Of a stretch of 64,000 nt of DNA, positions 1 to 11,356 are shown piece by piece. A program made the position numbers and the translations under genes. A model generated the notes under the pieces. It searched no databases, had not been told where the DNA came from, and saw nothing but the letters and a program-made list of their open reading frames with translations. How positions within the stretch are numbered: position 1 is the stretch's first letter; every line of letters starts with the position of its first letter. The DNA is from Adiantum capillus-veneris. Its lineage: Eukaryota > Streptophyta > Polypodiopsida > Polypodiales > Pteridaceae. Location of the stretch: assembly GCA_014529385.2 (NCBI GenBank), contig CM043957.1, positions 86,685,881-86,749,880 on the forward strand, written 5' to 3'.

Positions 1-31
1 GTGTGTATGTGTGTGTGTGTGTGTGTGTGTG

Positions 32-86
<55 letters not shown>
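1..86. repeat. (GT)n/(GA)n compound microsatellite
   Basis: A run of GT dinucleotides passes into a run of GA dinucleotides at the very start of the window. It is simple sequence with no coding signal. Confidence 0.97.
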
Positions 87-88
<2 letters not shown>

Positions 89-2293
89 TCGGGGGGCAGA
101 GGCAAAACGGGCAGGTATTCTAGTTTAAATATCGTGTTGCCCAAAATTTAAGCAGAGAGGGCCAACCTCTGCACTATCTGGACGACGGTCATTCCGGCCA
201 TCGGATGCATTTTTGTAAATTCGGGTCGTCGAGAAAATTCAAGGCGAAAAAGTAATTTAGACTGGTAGGTAAATTTGGGTTGTCTTGCACTTTGAACCTC
301 GAACACACGACCTACCCTCTACAACGTGTGTGCTCTAACCACCACCTCTGCATGCGTTCATTGGAGTGTGAGGCATGTCAATGCATTAAATGTAAATGCG
401 GATCGATTTGTAAATTTGGGATAATTTTGTAAATTTGGACCGCACAATCTTGTAAAATTGGACCCCCCGATCGCACACCTACAATGCACGCGCCACATGA
501 TTTTCACTTCCACCCTTAATCCCATTTGAGCATGCACATGCCATATAGTGTTGTGGGGGGTCCACCCTCAACGCATACGGTAAGATAGTTTTTTTTTTTG
601 GGGGGGGGGGGGATATGTTTAATGAGCACGCATGTAATATATTATGTGCTGGGAAGAGAAAGAGAGAGGAGTTCAAGAAAATAGGAGCAACAAGTACATG
701 AAGCAATGGTCTAGCCAAAAGGTGTCATTTGATTCCTAAGAAAGCGGCATGAAAATTTTTGTTGTCTAGATCGATCTAAAGAGGTTGACTTGTAAAATTT
801 TCTTTTTCATTATGCATTAGTGTTTCCTGATTTGGAACTTGTAAATTAGCTAATTACTATAGTAAACTTGCCTAAAAGTTTGTAACATAGAGTGTTTAAA
901 GTGATTAATGTGAGAATGTTAAATGTATTAACAATGATAGTTTCCATTATTATGTCTTTTTGGCTTTAATGATTTTGTGATCTTGAAGAATATATTCTAA
1001 TATTGCATGTAATACTCTATAGTAGACATTTTTCAAAGATTCTTTTCGATCGCATACAAACTTCAATAGACAATTCTTGACCATCATGTACTAAGTTGTA
1101 AGGAAAACCACTAAATATAGTTGCAATTCTCACCCTCTTTACCATGTATTGGATCTCAAACAAAGAATGGAACACAAGTTGGGTCAAAGCCATCTGTGTT
1201 TGGAGCCAATTGTGGGCCAAGAATAGAAACTCAAGTTTCACAATAGTAGAGCTACAAAATAAGATCATACCCTTGGTCCTTTTCATAGAGTCTTTGAGAA
1301 AATAATAGAGATAAATCGTACTCACAAAGAAGAGGATGCACAATCTAAAATAGAATATTCTGGCGCATCGATATTTTTGAGAGGTGCCTAATTCCACAAG
1401 GTGGCCACATGTGAGTGATTTTGATACCAACCTACTCCTTATCTATTAATGATACCATTTTCACCTTATGACACAATCATCGGGAAAGTGCTCCTTCCAC
1501 AAAGAAATCAAGCACTTACAACCAATTAATTAAGCTCCATTGCCTTTGATGTTCCTTCCACACAAAAAGTAAGCACTTACATTCATTTAATTCCGTTGCC
1601 TTGGAGCACATGACCTACTGATGCAATAATAAACAAGTCAATGAGATACTTGTCTTTCATTTAACACAAGCAAAGAGTGTTGGCAAATTAGAGAAGGGAA
1701 TGATTCAAGGTAGATAAGGCAAATGTTGTACCAATCAGACGTGGAGTAGCATTGGATTCTAGTGATGCTTTTATCCTTCCTCATTTGCTCACAAAATCAG
1801 CATTTTTGGCATGAGACAATTTTCTTAGAATGAATTCAACTAGACCGCCACTTGTCTAGTGACTCCCGAGTTGAGAGTGTTACACACTTCAAGGTCATCG
1901 TCCTCTTCAACCAACAAGATGGCTTTCAAGCTAGCCATTGTCAACGGCCTCTATCTCATCGCCATAATATATATGCTCACACATAAGATCTATGTTGCAC
2001 AGGAAAGAAACCTGATGTGGCGATTTTTGTGAAAAGATAGGATGCCTAGGAGTCCACCATCACCATCCCCCACAACATCTTCATTGTATGTGCCAATGAC
2101 AAGTATATGCACAATGTCCACATCTCTGGGCCAATAATACTGCAAGCTCCATAGCAGTAATGGCACCCACCAATTGGATCTATATGCAAGCAATGAAAAA
2201 GCTCCCAAACTTGTGCAAGTGACCACTGACATATCTTGTAGGAGAACTCATTGAACGTGACACCACATTGATTATAGCTATCACCATGCATTT
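87..2293. other. Anonymous intergenic DNA, left flank of element E
   Basis: AT-rich sequence with short T and G homopolymers (about 588-612). No frame shows a recognisable domain except the weak integrase-like scrap described separately. The right edge (2294-2298) is the target-site duplication of element E. Confidence 0.6.
1040..1200 (-). pseudogene. Possible gypsy integrase scrap
   Basis: A minus-strand stretch reads like the conserved part of a Ty3/gypsy integrase core just before its C-terminal domain. A segment resembling FPYNLV-GQEL-IEV corresponds to the usual TPF-LVYGQE--PIE region, preceded by RIAT. The surrounding frame does not clearly continue the family, so this is at best a short decayed fragment. 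A chance match remains possible. Confidence 0.3.
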
Positions 2294-2298
2294 GCGTA

Positions 2299-2441
2299 TG
2301 TAAGATAGAGGGGACTGGAGCATGCTCATCACCACCGAGCCATGCCCTATATAGGCCCTTGGCCTGCTAATCATAGGGACCCCCTTGACTGCATGTCCGT
2401 CCTGGCCCTTGGCCTTGCCCGGTCCTACCCTTGGCATGACA
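2299..2441 (-). repeat. Element E 3' LTR
   Basis: 143-bp repeat, TG...CA on both strands. It matches 7676-7809 with a few substitutions and small indels. It carries a TATATA-like box (near 2349-2354) in the orientation-neutral core CTATATAG. Confidence 0.85.
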
Positions 2442-2457
2442 TTACTCCCCCCTTGGA
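2442..2457 (-). promoter_or_regulatory. Polypurine tract of element E
   Basis: On the minus strand the bases just before the 3' LTR read AAGGGGGGAGTAA, a plus-strand-priming polypurine tract. The related element G keeps the same tract at about 43920-43946. Confidence 0.75.
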
Positions 2458-3584
2458 GAAGCGTTTTCATCCTCAAAAACAAGAGTGGTGATACACTAAT
2501 GTTTTCCACAGTGGCATCCTTCATGGATCCAGCTGTTTTCTTAACCGTTACACGGTTTAGAAGGAGGTTCAATGAAACCAAGATTAACATCTTAATTTTC
2601 CACATTGTTGTCCATTTGCAACCATCATGTGTTACCAGCTCCTATCCAACGTAGTGTGTAGACTCCATTTAGAATGCATACGAGCATGCTAAACGAGTTA
2701 TCACAACAAAGATGTACCCAAAAGAGTACCTCTTTTCACTTTTCACAAAAGTAATTGGCTGACATATCTTATCAGCAAAATATAATTCATTGACTTGTTC
2801 TCAATTTTCATCAGTAGTAGACAACCCCACCATCACTAGTGTTCAAGGTTGAGAACCTGACTTAAGCATGAAGGGACTAAACTGAGTCACAAACATGCTT
2901 TACTTATTGTAAGAAAAACTCCAACTAGAGCAATACATTCTTGCTGATTGGATTGCTTGGTGCTAACGTACGCGCTTTGCATATCCTTTAGCACGGGCTT
3001 ACACTTGTAATCTGCCTATCCTCTTTGGATAACTGACAGTACTGAGGTGTGTTTTCCAATGGTTTATAGATAGTCTTCCAAAATGACTGGTAAACGGGGA
3101 TCACAATGTCGTACAATATTGCTGAGGAATCAACAATGACATGCATAAACATCTTGGTTAACTTGAAAGATCCACAAGCACCCAAACCGAGCCATGACCT
3201 CGATTGGTGATTGGTAGATCCAAACATAATCTCATAGAGATATTGCACATAGAATGCAAAATGCTTCATAGCACTAATGTGATGATATTGCATGCCGCTC
3301 CAAATCAGCCTTTGTTAAATACTAGGGCCCATAACACCTAGTGTGCATGCATTTAGCAAAAAACAGATCCAAACTTGTACATCCATTATCATCCTTGCCA
3401 ATATTGATGGCAAATGTGATGCTCCTAGCACACATTAAAGAGGAATGTAAATAGGTTTGAAAAGAAATTAAATATTTTGTGTTGCAATCATTTGCAAGCC
3501 TTGCTGAAACATTTGAACCATAATAGAAGGTGAAACAGTGATCACATCTAGGTACAAACAATGAAACCTTTTCATTAAAAACTC

Positions 3585-5023
3585 ATAGCCTTGCTATATG
3601 CATAAACAACCATCCGTTAATGTTGTTTAGCAGCACTTGTACCTTAACAAGTCATTCTGCGTATCCGACAATTGTTGGCCACTGAAATTGTTCCTAATAC
3701 GTCGTGTTGAAAACGGTCTATAAAACGGATTTGACCAAGCACCTACGGACTTTGTCGTGACACATACTAGAAATAGTGGGCGCTAGTGTCAGTCACAGAG
3801 ACTCATATTCTCCACGTGTGGAATATGTCTCATGTAAGGGTGTCTGAAAAAAGAACATCCTTCTAGTATAAGATGTACTTGTGTGTGGAGGTAACTGCAA
3901 ACACTCTATGACGGAAGTGAGAGGGACTCTCATTAGCCTTGCTAAACCGAACTCCTTGAGTTCCTAGACCATGTTGTATCCCATGTGACAACATGTGCCA
4001 AATCAAACCCGACAAGTGGGTCTATAGCTACGTAATGCGGAAACTTATTTTGGACACTACAGCCCAAATTTCTTGGCTCCTACATGACCTTGTCATTTCT
4101 CTTAAGAGCAAAAATGGATGACAACATAGTTTATGCATCCTACGTGGAAAAAAGAAAAAGAAACAAAACCAAATGAGATGCGTACCTGGAGGTTGAACAT
4201 AGTGTTCACTTATCCGTAGTGAAAGGCACCTGCCCAAATTCTCCACTTGCAAAGGCCCCCTAGGAGCACGAATCATAAAATTAATAAAATGCAAGTAGTA
4301 TTGCACATGTACCAGTGGGTGTTGCCGTTGCAATCCAAACCCCTTGGTTAGACTTTTGTATGGAAACTGCTCAACCAGCAACCAACAGTATCTGAATTCA
4401 ACTTTGGAAGTTGAAATTATCCACTAACCCTTGGCAACTTTATGGACTTTTTCCTTCAAAGTGGAAGTTGGAAGATTGCAAGAATTGACCATCACACTTA
4501 ACAAGTGTTTTAGTAAGCACGAGTTGGGTCTTACTCAAAACTGTATGCATATAGATACTCTTAGTTCTATAAATGAAATAGAAAATCCAATGAAAATGGA
4601 ATCGTATTCACCACTAGGCCTTTTCCAAACCTAAAAAAGTAATCTTGGGTTTTTGTGAACAACCATGCTGTCTAAAATTATGGCTGCATCTATACATCGT
4701 GATAGAGATAAGCGCTTACGAGTTTAAGACATTCAAAAACTCCACTTGATCCTCACACTTACGATGTGTAGTGTTGCAATAATGCACTAAAAATCGCTAA
4801 TGGTAGGACGCTTGCTTGTCCATTATAATCGATGGGTACTCCACCGAATCGAATTGTTCGAGCTTGAAAAGCAATCACTAATGGATTACAAACAGATGGC
4901 TCTTAGCCATTCCAAAATAGGCGGTAATAGAAGGCTCTTAGTCCTTCTTGTTGCCGCTTAGCCCTTCTTGTTATCATATTTACATAAAATCATGCCTAGT
5001 TTCACCTTTCCCACATAGAAGTT

Positions 5024-5079
<56 letters not shown>

Positions 5080-7102
5080 CTGGGCTGAGGAAAACTCCTT
5101 ATTTGAATGTGTTGTATGCCCCTTGCATATGATCCAGTGCAGACCATGCATGTGTCTTAGCTTATCCTATAAGTGTACATTAGTGTACTTGTGCCACACC
5201 CTCGTAGAGAGAGGTACCATAAGTCAAATCTTGACCGACTTACCTTATATGTGATCGTGAGACTGTATCATGGTGCATATGTATGTCACTTTGCCTGTGA
5301 ATAAATATAAACACAAAATGTTTTAAAACATCCATAACTGAGCTCGTCCTTCACAGAGTAGCTAGTGCTATAGCGGAAGCGGAAATAGTAATGAGATGGA
5401 ATTATGTCAATCTCACTAGCATACCATACACACAGAGGTATAAGCCCTTGGTGACATTGACGGCCCTACAGATTGAGCCGGTACCAAGAGTTCCTTGCAC
5501 AGTTGGACATGGATACATCACAATTTGCCATTGTCTTATGTAAATTGCGAGCTTATATCCGCACATTGCCGAATGCCCATAACTGTGTGCCAATGTCATT
5601 GATTTGAAGTCAATGGCAAGATCTTGGCACAGGCTAGAAGCCTTGCTTCTCGTAAATGCGGTCAAAGCACTTTGCTTTGTACAATAGGCAATCTTTGCCA
5701 ACTTAAAAGGTAAAATGTAAGAAAACAAGAAAACTTGAATTTGTCTAACCTGGTTGCCCCACTGTGGCGAGTTGTCTTGAGTTTTCTAAATAAAAACTCG
5801 CTTAAAGCTGGCTCATAGCCATATTTGCTGCTTGAGTGAGGTAGCTATACCCTCGTGTGATTTAAAAACCTGCAGACATCTTGGCAAGTTCCCCTAAGTT
5901 CGTATGCTAATAGCATATTCCAAACTTTGGAAACCATGATGCCAAATGCTGAAAGGGAAGCCTTGCTTCACATAAGTACTCATGGAGTTCTGGTGCTTGT
6001 TGCTAACATATACTCTGCGACTACCCATGGCATCAAAAATCATAGCATCCCATAATATGATGGTCGACATTGGAGTCGGCTCATAGTTGTGGACGTCCAT
6101 GTGTGTCCCAGGGTGCTTCATGTATGGATGTTGCATGTACTCTGGTAAGTTGGAATTGCCTTAGAGGAACCATGTTCCCAATGCATAAATATAGGTAGGG
6201 AGCCGGGCTCCTAAAAGCCTTGCTTTCCCCCTCCTCTAGGTAGCACAAGGAGGAGATGTCAAAATAATAAGATAAGACGTAATACACAACTCAATTGCTT
6301 GAGTGTCAGTATATGGAGTCTTGCTCATGTAAAAACTCGTCGAATGACGATTTTCGGCAATAGGTGGATCATATCCTTGTCTGACTACATCACTCGCAAA
6401 CAACTTGCCTAGGAGCCATGCCCTAGCAAACTTGCTTGACAGCTATGTGGGAGTGTAGTTAATGGTCGTCCTTGTCGATTACTTTGACCATGTAAGTCAC
6501 ATTATTACCGTTCAAACCATAGGCCCTACCTGTAATTGCATGTAATGCTAAACAACCTTGTCTGCCACATAAGCAATGGCCTCAAAGCTTGCTTTCACTT
6601 ATGCAAAATTGAAATGAATGAAAAACATTAATTTAGGTTGATTGTACTTACCGACCGTCAAAAACTTTGTCAGATATGAAGCAATTGTCTTCAAGGTCAT
6701 GGCTTCCAATCATTGGCGATGGCAGATAACCCGAAGCCTTGCTTCCCTTGAATCCATTTTTGGGTTTCCCTTGGTTTTTTTGTCATTCATTTACGTGCTT
6801 AGAGTTGGACAACGTTGCAAATGTACATTCGTCTCTTTCCATAAGCTTCAAAAACTGTGTTGCACTTGAACTGCAACATAATAAGTCTTGCAAACCGTGC
6901 ATGGCCAAGACATGCAGCCATCCTTCGAACCTCGACACCCTTGTCGATCTTGAGTCAAAGCCTTGATCAAATACCAAAGATCTTATCATTGCCTTGCAAG
7001 ACCTTCATATCAAAAGTGCTCCATGCCAAAAGATATGGCTTTAGCATTAGTAGGTTGTCGAAATTTCCTTGAGCTTGTTTGCAGCCTTACATGCCTTGCA
7101 TG
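3585..7102. repeat. Cluster of micro-hairpins with CCTTG core inside element E
   Basis: Short perfect inverted repeats share the centre C-CTT-G while their arms differ. They occur at 3585-3597 (arm ATAG), 3933-3945 (TTAG), 3949-3963 (GAACT), 4084-4096 (ATGA), 5636-5650 (AGAAG), 5957-5969 (GAAG), 6214-6226 (AAAG), 6733-6745 (GAAG) and 7090-7102 (CATG). Both LTRs carry another with arm AGGC (2353-2365, 7728-7740). Hairpins with other centres lie between them: 4896-4910, 5115-5129, 5663-5679, 5903-5917, 5918-5932, 6199-6211, 6289-6304 and 6932-6947. No coding role is apparent. Confidence 0.85.
5028..5076. repeat. (GA)n microsatellite
   Basis: About 24 GA units within element E. Confidence 0.97.
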
Positions 7103-7662
7103 CTGTGCTTTTCATGTCATTCACAGCTTTAGATACCCCTCATGGTCCTTGCTATTAGCCATGTTGGGCTTTGACAACTGCAGGAACAGTCCCTAGGGTG
7201 GCGTTAGGGCATTCTTAGGGCACCCACTAAAGCTATTAATGTAAAAATATCATTTCTTGTGCACAACGATGGTGGTGGCCCTGCTTCGCCATGAAGATGC
7301 GCTCATCCTGCCTTGTGATGTGTTTTGATGGGTTTGTCGAAGAAGTGGAATTTGATCACCTGAGCAGGGCACTTATCTTTGGAGCCATAATCATCTGATT
7401 TGGTGAAGTCCGACAGAGCTTCTCCTTGCATGTAAGAGGTCTCTCCCACGGCTCTGTGTCGGCCCCGCCTTGCATGCAATGGTTGTTCTCGCACAAGGTT
7501 GCTCGGTGAACCAAGAGAAGGAGAAAAACCTTGAGAGGAACCACCAAGTTTCATGGAGAGGTTGAGAGATCTAGACCAGCTAAGAGAGAGAGATATAGAG
7601 AGAGAGATGCAACCAACCATGTCAGGCCATCTTCCCCCTTCCTCCATAGCTCTCCCCCCTGA

Positions 7663-7674
7663 GCTCTGATACCA
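7663..7674 (-). promoter_or_regulatory. Primer binding site of element E
   Basis: The minus strand reads TGGTATCAGAGC, complementary to the 3' end of plant initiator tRNA-Met, one base inside the 5' LTR. Confidence 0.9.
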
Positions 7675-7675
7675 G

Positions 7676-7809
7676 TGTAAGATAGAGGGGACTGGAGCAT
7701 GCTCATCACCACCCAGCCACGCCCTATAGGCCCTTGGCCTGCTAATCATGGGGACCCCCTTGACTGCATGTCCGTCCTGGCCCTACCCGGTCCTACCCTT
7801 GGCATGATA
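7676..7809 (-). repeat. Element E 5' LTR
   Basis: 134-bp copy of the repeat at 2299-2441. The terminal CA has changed to TA. The adjacent GCGCA (7810-7814) is the right TSD. Confidence 0.85.
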
Positions 7810-7814
7810 GCGCA

Positions 7815-9434
7815 CCTATGCATCAATGACGCAACCTTGGGCAAAGCACACTCTCAACATCAGCTAGTTGTAAGCTTCATACTCGCGATGGACCAAAGTT
7901 GACTCCCATAGTAGTAGCGTACGACTTTCTTCTCACCACTTGCACCACCGACCTCACCATCACCCAACATAGACATGGCTTCTCCAACAACATTTTCTTA
8001 GCCAAAGCGTGCACACTAAATTCAAGGCAATTGTTCCCTTTCTATCAACATCCAAATCTACTTCGAGCAGAGGTTCTCGGACGAGTGGAACACTAACAAA
8101 TCTAAGAGCTTGGGTTCTAGGGATCCCTAAGTATTTATCTAATAGTGATTAACTATGACCAGAGTCAATACATATCCAATCTCCTCTTAATTGTAATGCC
8201 AAATCAATTATGTTGAATATAGTGACCTCTGGATATGTCATTAACTATTCCCCACCACATGCACAACAGTGATGGATATCCATAGAACTGTTATGATGCA
8301 TATTACCTTCGGATATAACAAGAGTATGGACACCTCCCCCAATGGTATATACCACAAATCCAAGCTCTGCACTTCATTCATGGTATGATGCATAATATAA
8401 TGTCTCATAGCAATCAAATTGAATAAGGCCTAAGATTTTAAAAAGGGAGGGTTGCAAACACCCCTCGTCACACATAACCAAGCTCAATACTATGGAATTT
8501 TGCCAAACAAGCAACTTATAATGCTTGTCGTTACCAGAAACTCCATCAAACAAGCAACCTATAGTCCTTATTAATAAAAAATAATAAAAATTTAATTCAT
8601 AGATCTACTAAACCTCAACGCTTACATGATTAGTATCATGTACTTCGATCCTTCTTTATACTATGTAACAAGTACAAGGAATTGAACTTGCTCGAAACCA
8701 AGTCCATAGCTTGGGTCCGCTATTAAGAAATGACCCCCTATATAACGGATGTTGTAAGATACTTCCATAATCCCTCTGTTAAAATGTGGACATGAATAGA
8801 TTGACCCCTGTTTTTCAATGAATTAATGGGTCTTTTAAAAACCTTCTTGTTAATGTATCTCTGTTAAATTGCTTAAATTTTGAAAAATAAAAAACCTCTC
8901 TTGGTGAATTCACATAGTTTATTTACATGATTATACATTGGACCCCTTTGGGTCCACATACTGCCCCAAGATCCGACACATACAAGTCAGATCATGTTCA
9001 AAGCTTAAAGACACACCCATGGGAAAATCTACATTGAGCCACCATCCACATTCTTGCGTGTGTCCACCTGAGATGAGACTCCTAGATGAATCACCAAAAT
9101 TGGCATAGAAAAGCTAGAGAGGCTTGCATGAATCCAAGCACAAAGACACGAATAGTTAAAAGATTGCTGACAAAGCAAAATGGCATATGCATAGTTTGCT
9201 TTGACGAATGGTCATATCTTTCGCTAGGTGTGTCATAGCCGAATGTGCATATGCTTAATAAATGTAGTTCCATCATCATCTTCAACACATGATCCTATTA
9301 TTTGGCTAGGTGTGTCATAATATGAAATGGTTGCAAGATATTGTAATATTGTCATTCTAATAACACTTATGAACATGGTCATATTGTTTGTCTGAATGTC
9401 TCGCTATTTAATGTCACGACAAGGGTAGGAAAAT

Positions 9435-9436
<2 letters not shown>
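7815..9436. other. Anonymous intergenic DNA
   Basis: No frame, repeat boundary or RNA gene that I can recognise. It is the right flank of element E and should be continuous with sequence left of 2299. Confidence 0.5.
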
Positions 9437-9471
<35 letters not shown>

Positions 9472-9531
9472 TGGGGGGGGGGGTGGGGGGGGGGGGGGGG
9501 GGGGGGGGGGGCATGGGGGGGGGGGGGCCAA
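9437..9531. repeat. Poly-G tract
   Basis: Nearly pure G for about 95 bases with three short interruptions. The proline-rich minus-strand frame across it is an artefact of the homopolymer. Length may be unreliable because of assembly. Confidence 0.95.
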
Positions 9532-10057
9532 CGCTCCTGGGCAAGGGCGACTATAAGTATGCATGTTCAGGGGGTTGTAAAGATAGGGCCACAAACTAGC
9601 CACAATAGAAGGTGGTTGGGTGACGCAATGAGCATGCAATAGTTCGTTTGTCCTTGCAGTGATATCAGAGCATGTTCAATTTCTAGGGAGGAGAGTTGCA
9701 AAGACCTTTCATGTGCATGATGAATCGAGGCTATGGAAGAAAGTAGGGAGGAGTAGAGCCAAACCAAGCCGCCCTACTTATTTCTCTTTTCTCTTACTGT
9801 CCAGAGCTATTTTGCCATATCCATGCCTTTGTGTTCATAAGAGGGCACCCCTCCTCCAAGGGCAGGTTCTAGTGGGTAAATTGCTTGGCTTCAAAGGCCT
9901 GTGTTCAACTTGGCTTGAAAGTTAGAGTTAAGGTTGAAAATTTTGCATCCAAAGTTTTGGCGCCTTGACTAGGATCGCTAGACATCTAAGTATGGGATTC
10001 CAAGCAAGAACAAGAATTGGCAAGATTAGGCAAAGCTACGAACAAAAAGGAGAGGAT
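9532..10057. other. Short internal region left of LTR H, with degenerate primer-site-like motif
   Basis: At 9660-9671 the sequence TGATATCAGAGC differs from the tRNA-Met primer site by one base. A purine-rich stretch (10044-10056, AAAAAGGAGAGGA) immediately precedes LTR H. The interval could be the interior of a very small LTR element, but I cannot find a matching 5' LTR to its left. Confidence 0.35.
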
Positions 10058-10243
10058 TGTTAAAGTCATGGAATCTCAAGTGAACTGCCCAATGTGATCC
10101 GATTATTTATTTTGAGTTTTAGGTGTTTATTTTACTTTTATCAAAGTCTGGGTGGGGCAATTCACTTAGGTGGGTATATATGCAACCCATTGCTCCCATT
10201 GTATAAGCATCAGCTATTCATTTTCAAGGTTGGTTGGTTCAGG

Positions 10244-10312
<69 letters not shown>

Positions 10313-10357
10313 CATTCTCTCCTTGGTCTCTACATTTTTGCATTGTCAACTTTGACA
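10058..10357 (+). repeat. LTR H (300 bp)
   Basis: Begins TGTTAAAGT and ends with the near-complement ACTTTGACA, the short inverted ends typical of LTRs. A TATATATG box lies at about 10174. A purine tract precedes it and a perfect tRNA-Met primer site follows it. It contains a (CT)n expansion (10245-10310). Having a polypurine tract on one side and a primer site on the other suggests a shared LTR or a 5' LTR that landed beside purine-rich DNA. Confidence 0.7.
10245..10310. repeat. (CT)n microsatellite
   Basis: About 33 CT units inside LTR H. Confidence 0.97.
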
Positions 10358-10370
10358 TGGTATCAGAGCC
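10358..10370 (+). promoter_or_regulatory. Primer binding site after LTR H
   Basis: TGGTATCAGAGCC follows the LTR end directly: a perfect match to the complement of initiator tRNA-Met 3' sequence. Confidence 0.85.
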
Positions 10371-11061
10371 TTGGTTGAGCAAGGAAAAGTATTCAGAGAA
10401 GCTGTGAAGTGAGCCATTCCCCATTACCTCGCTGCCGATGCCCCCCCCCTCTCTACAATCGGCATTTTAAAACAGTGTTTAATTGGTGCTTATGGCATTT
10501 TTTGTCGTTGTTTTTCCCCCATGTCCAATGAGAATGCTCTGCCACTAGCGTTTTGAAAGGCTGATTTTGATAGAACCCTCGCCAGCACCCCTATGCGACC
10601 CGCTAGGCAATCTTGCTAGCGTTTTGAAACATCGGCACCAGCACTCCCCTCAACGGCAACAAGGCCCCCATTGCCCCTTGCTTTTTAGAATGCTGCATCC
10701 AACAGCTCCTTGACAGCAACCCCCCCCCCCCCCCCCCCCCCCCCCTCCCCCTCATGTTTTAAAACGCACCCAATTCCTTGCACCTCTTGTCGATGACACT
10801 TACCCCCCACCAACCCTTGGACAACCCAATGTTTTTAAACGATGTGAGTGCAATATAAGGGCGCTGAGAGGGAGAATTTTCAACCACCTTGGTGGCTTGG
10901 AAGGGGGGATTTTGGAGCCTTTTCTACATCAGTTTTTGAAGAGCTTTGAGAAAATCTTGTGATTTGTGTGATGCCGCTTTTGGGAGTGTGCAGTTACAAA
11001 GCTATCCCCCCCCTTGCAGAGTTTGTGGGGCAGGTTGGGAATTGTCCCCCCCCCCCTCCCC
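10371..11061 (+). other. Retroelement leader-like DNA with poly-C tracts, no gene
   Basis: Contains C homopolymers (about 10720-10750 and 11046-11060) and repeated phrases such as CGTTTTGAAA (about 10552 and 10619). No gag start or domain follows the primer site, so the element to which LTR H belonged is truncated here. Confidence 0.5.
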
Positions 11062-11198
11062 TGTCATGCTTAGGGTAAGATCGGGCAGGCCAAGGGCTAG
11101 GGTGGACATGAGCTCAAGGGGTGCTATGTTTGGATGGCTACGAGTCTATATAGCAAGGTTTGGTGGAGAGTTGCATGGTCCAGTCCCCTCTGGTCTCA
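11062..11198 (+). repeat. Element F 5' LTR
   Basis: TGTCATG...GTCTCA, related to the E LTR in reverse orientation and followed after three bases by the primer site. Confidence 0.75.
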
Positions 11199-11299
11199 GA
11201 TTGGTATTAGAGCTCAGGGGAGAGGAGAGCTATGGAGGAGGCAAAAAGAAAACGGAGGTGGTGGCCTTGCTTGCATGGCTATGCATGTTCTTCTTCTTC

Positions 11300-11300
11300 T

Positions 11301-11354
<54 letters not shown>
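11300..11354. repeat. (CTT)n/(CT)n microsatellite
   Basis: TTC repeats pass into about 24 CT units. The arginine/glutamate and serine/leucine frames here are repeat artefacts. Confidence 0.95.

Positions 11355-11356
<2 letters not shown>

Larger units (their letters stand above)
2299..7809 (-). mobile_element. Element E: non-autonomous LTR retrotransposon with short LTRs
   Basis: A complete LTR-type element of about 5.5 kb read on the minus strand. LTRs of 143 bp (left) and 134 bp (right) begin TGTAAGATAGAGG on the plus strand and are clearly related. The primer site (7663-7674) is the exact complement of the tRNA-Met type TGGTATCAGAGC, and a purine tract lies inside the left LTR. Flanking GCGTA (2294-2298) and GCGCA (7810-7814) form a 5-bp TSD with one mismatch. 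None of the internal frames shows gag, protease, integrase or RT motifs. It must therefore be mobilised in trans, like the LARD/TRIM classes, although LTRs this short around so long an interior are unusual. Two relatives occur here: F (11062 onward) and G (42541-44085). The interior carries the CCTTG hairpins described separately. Confidence 0.85.

Noticed and set aside
1990-2291. Minus-strand frames ending at the left edge of E
   Set aside because: No motif. They end in sequence that should be continuous with the other side of E and do not continue there.
9379-9639. Proline-rich minus-strand frame
   Set aside because: It is produced by the poly-G tract and has no other coding support.
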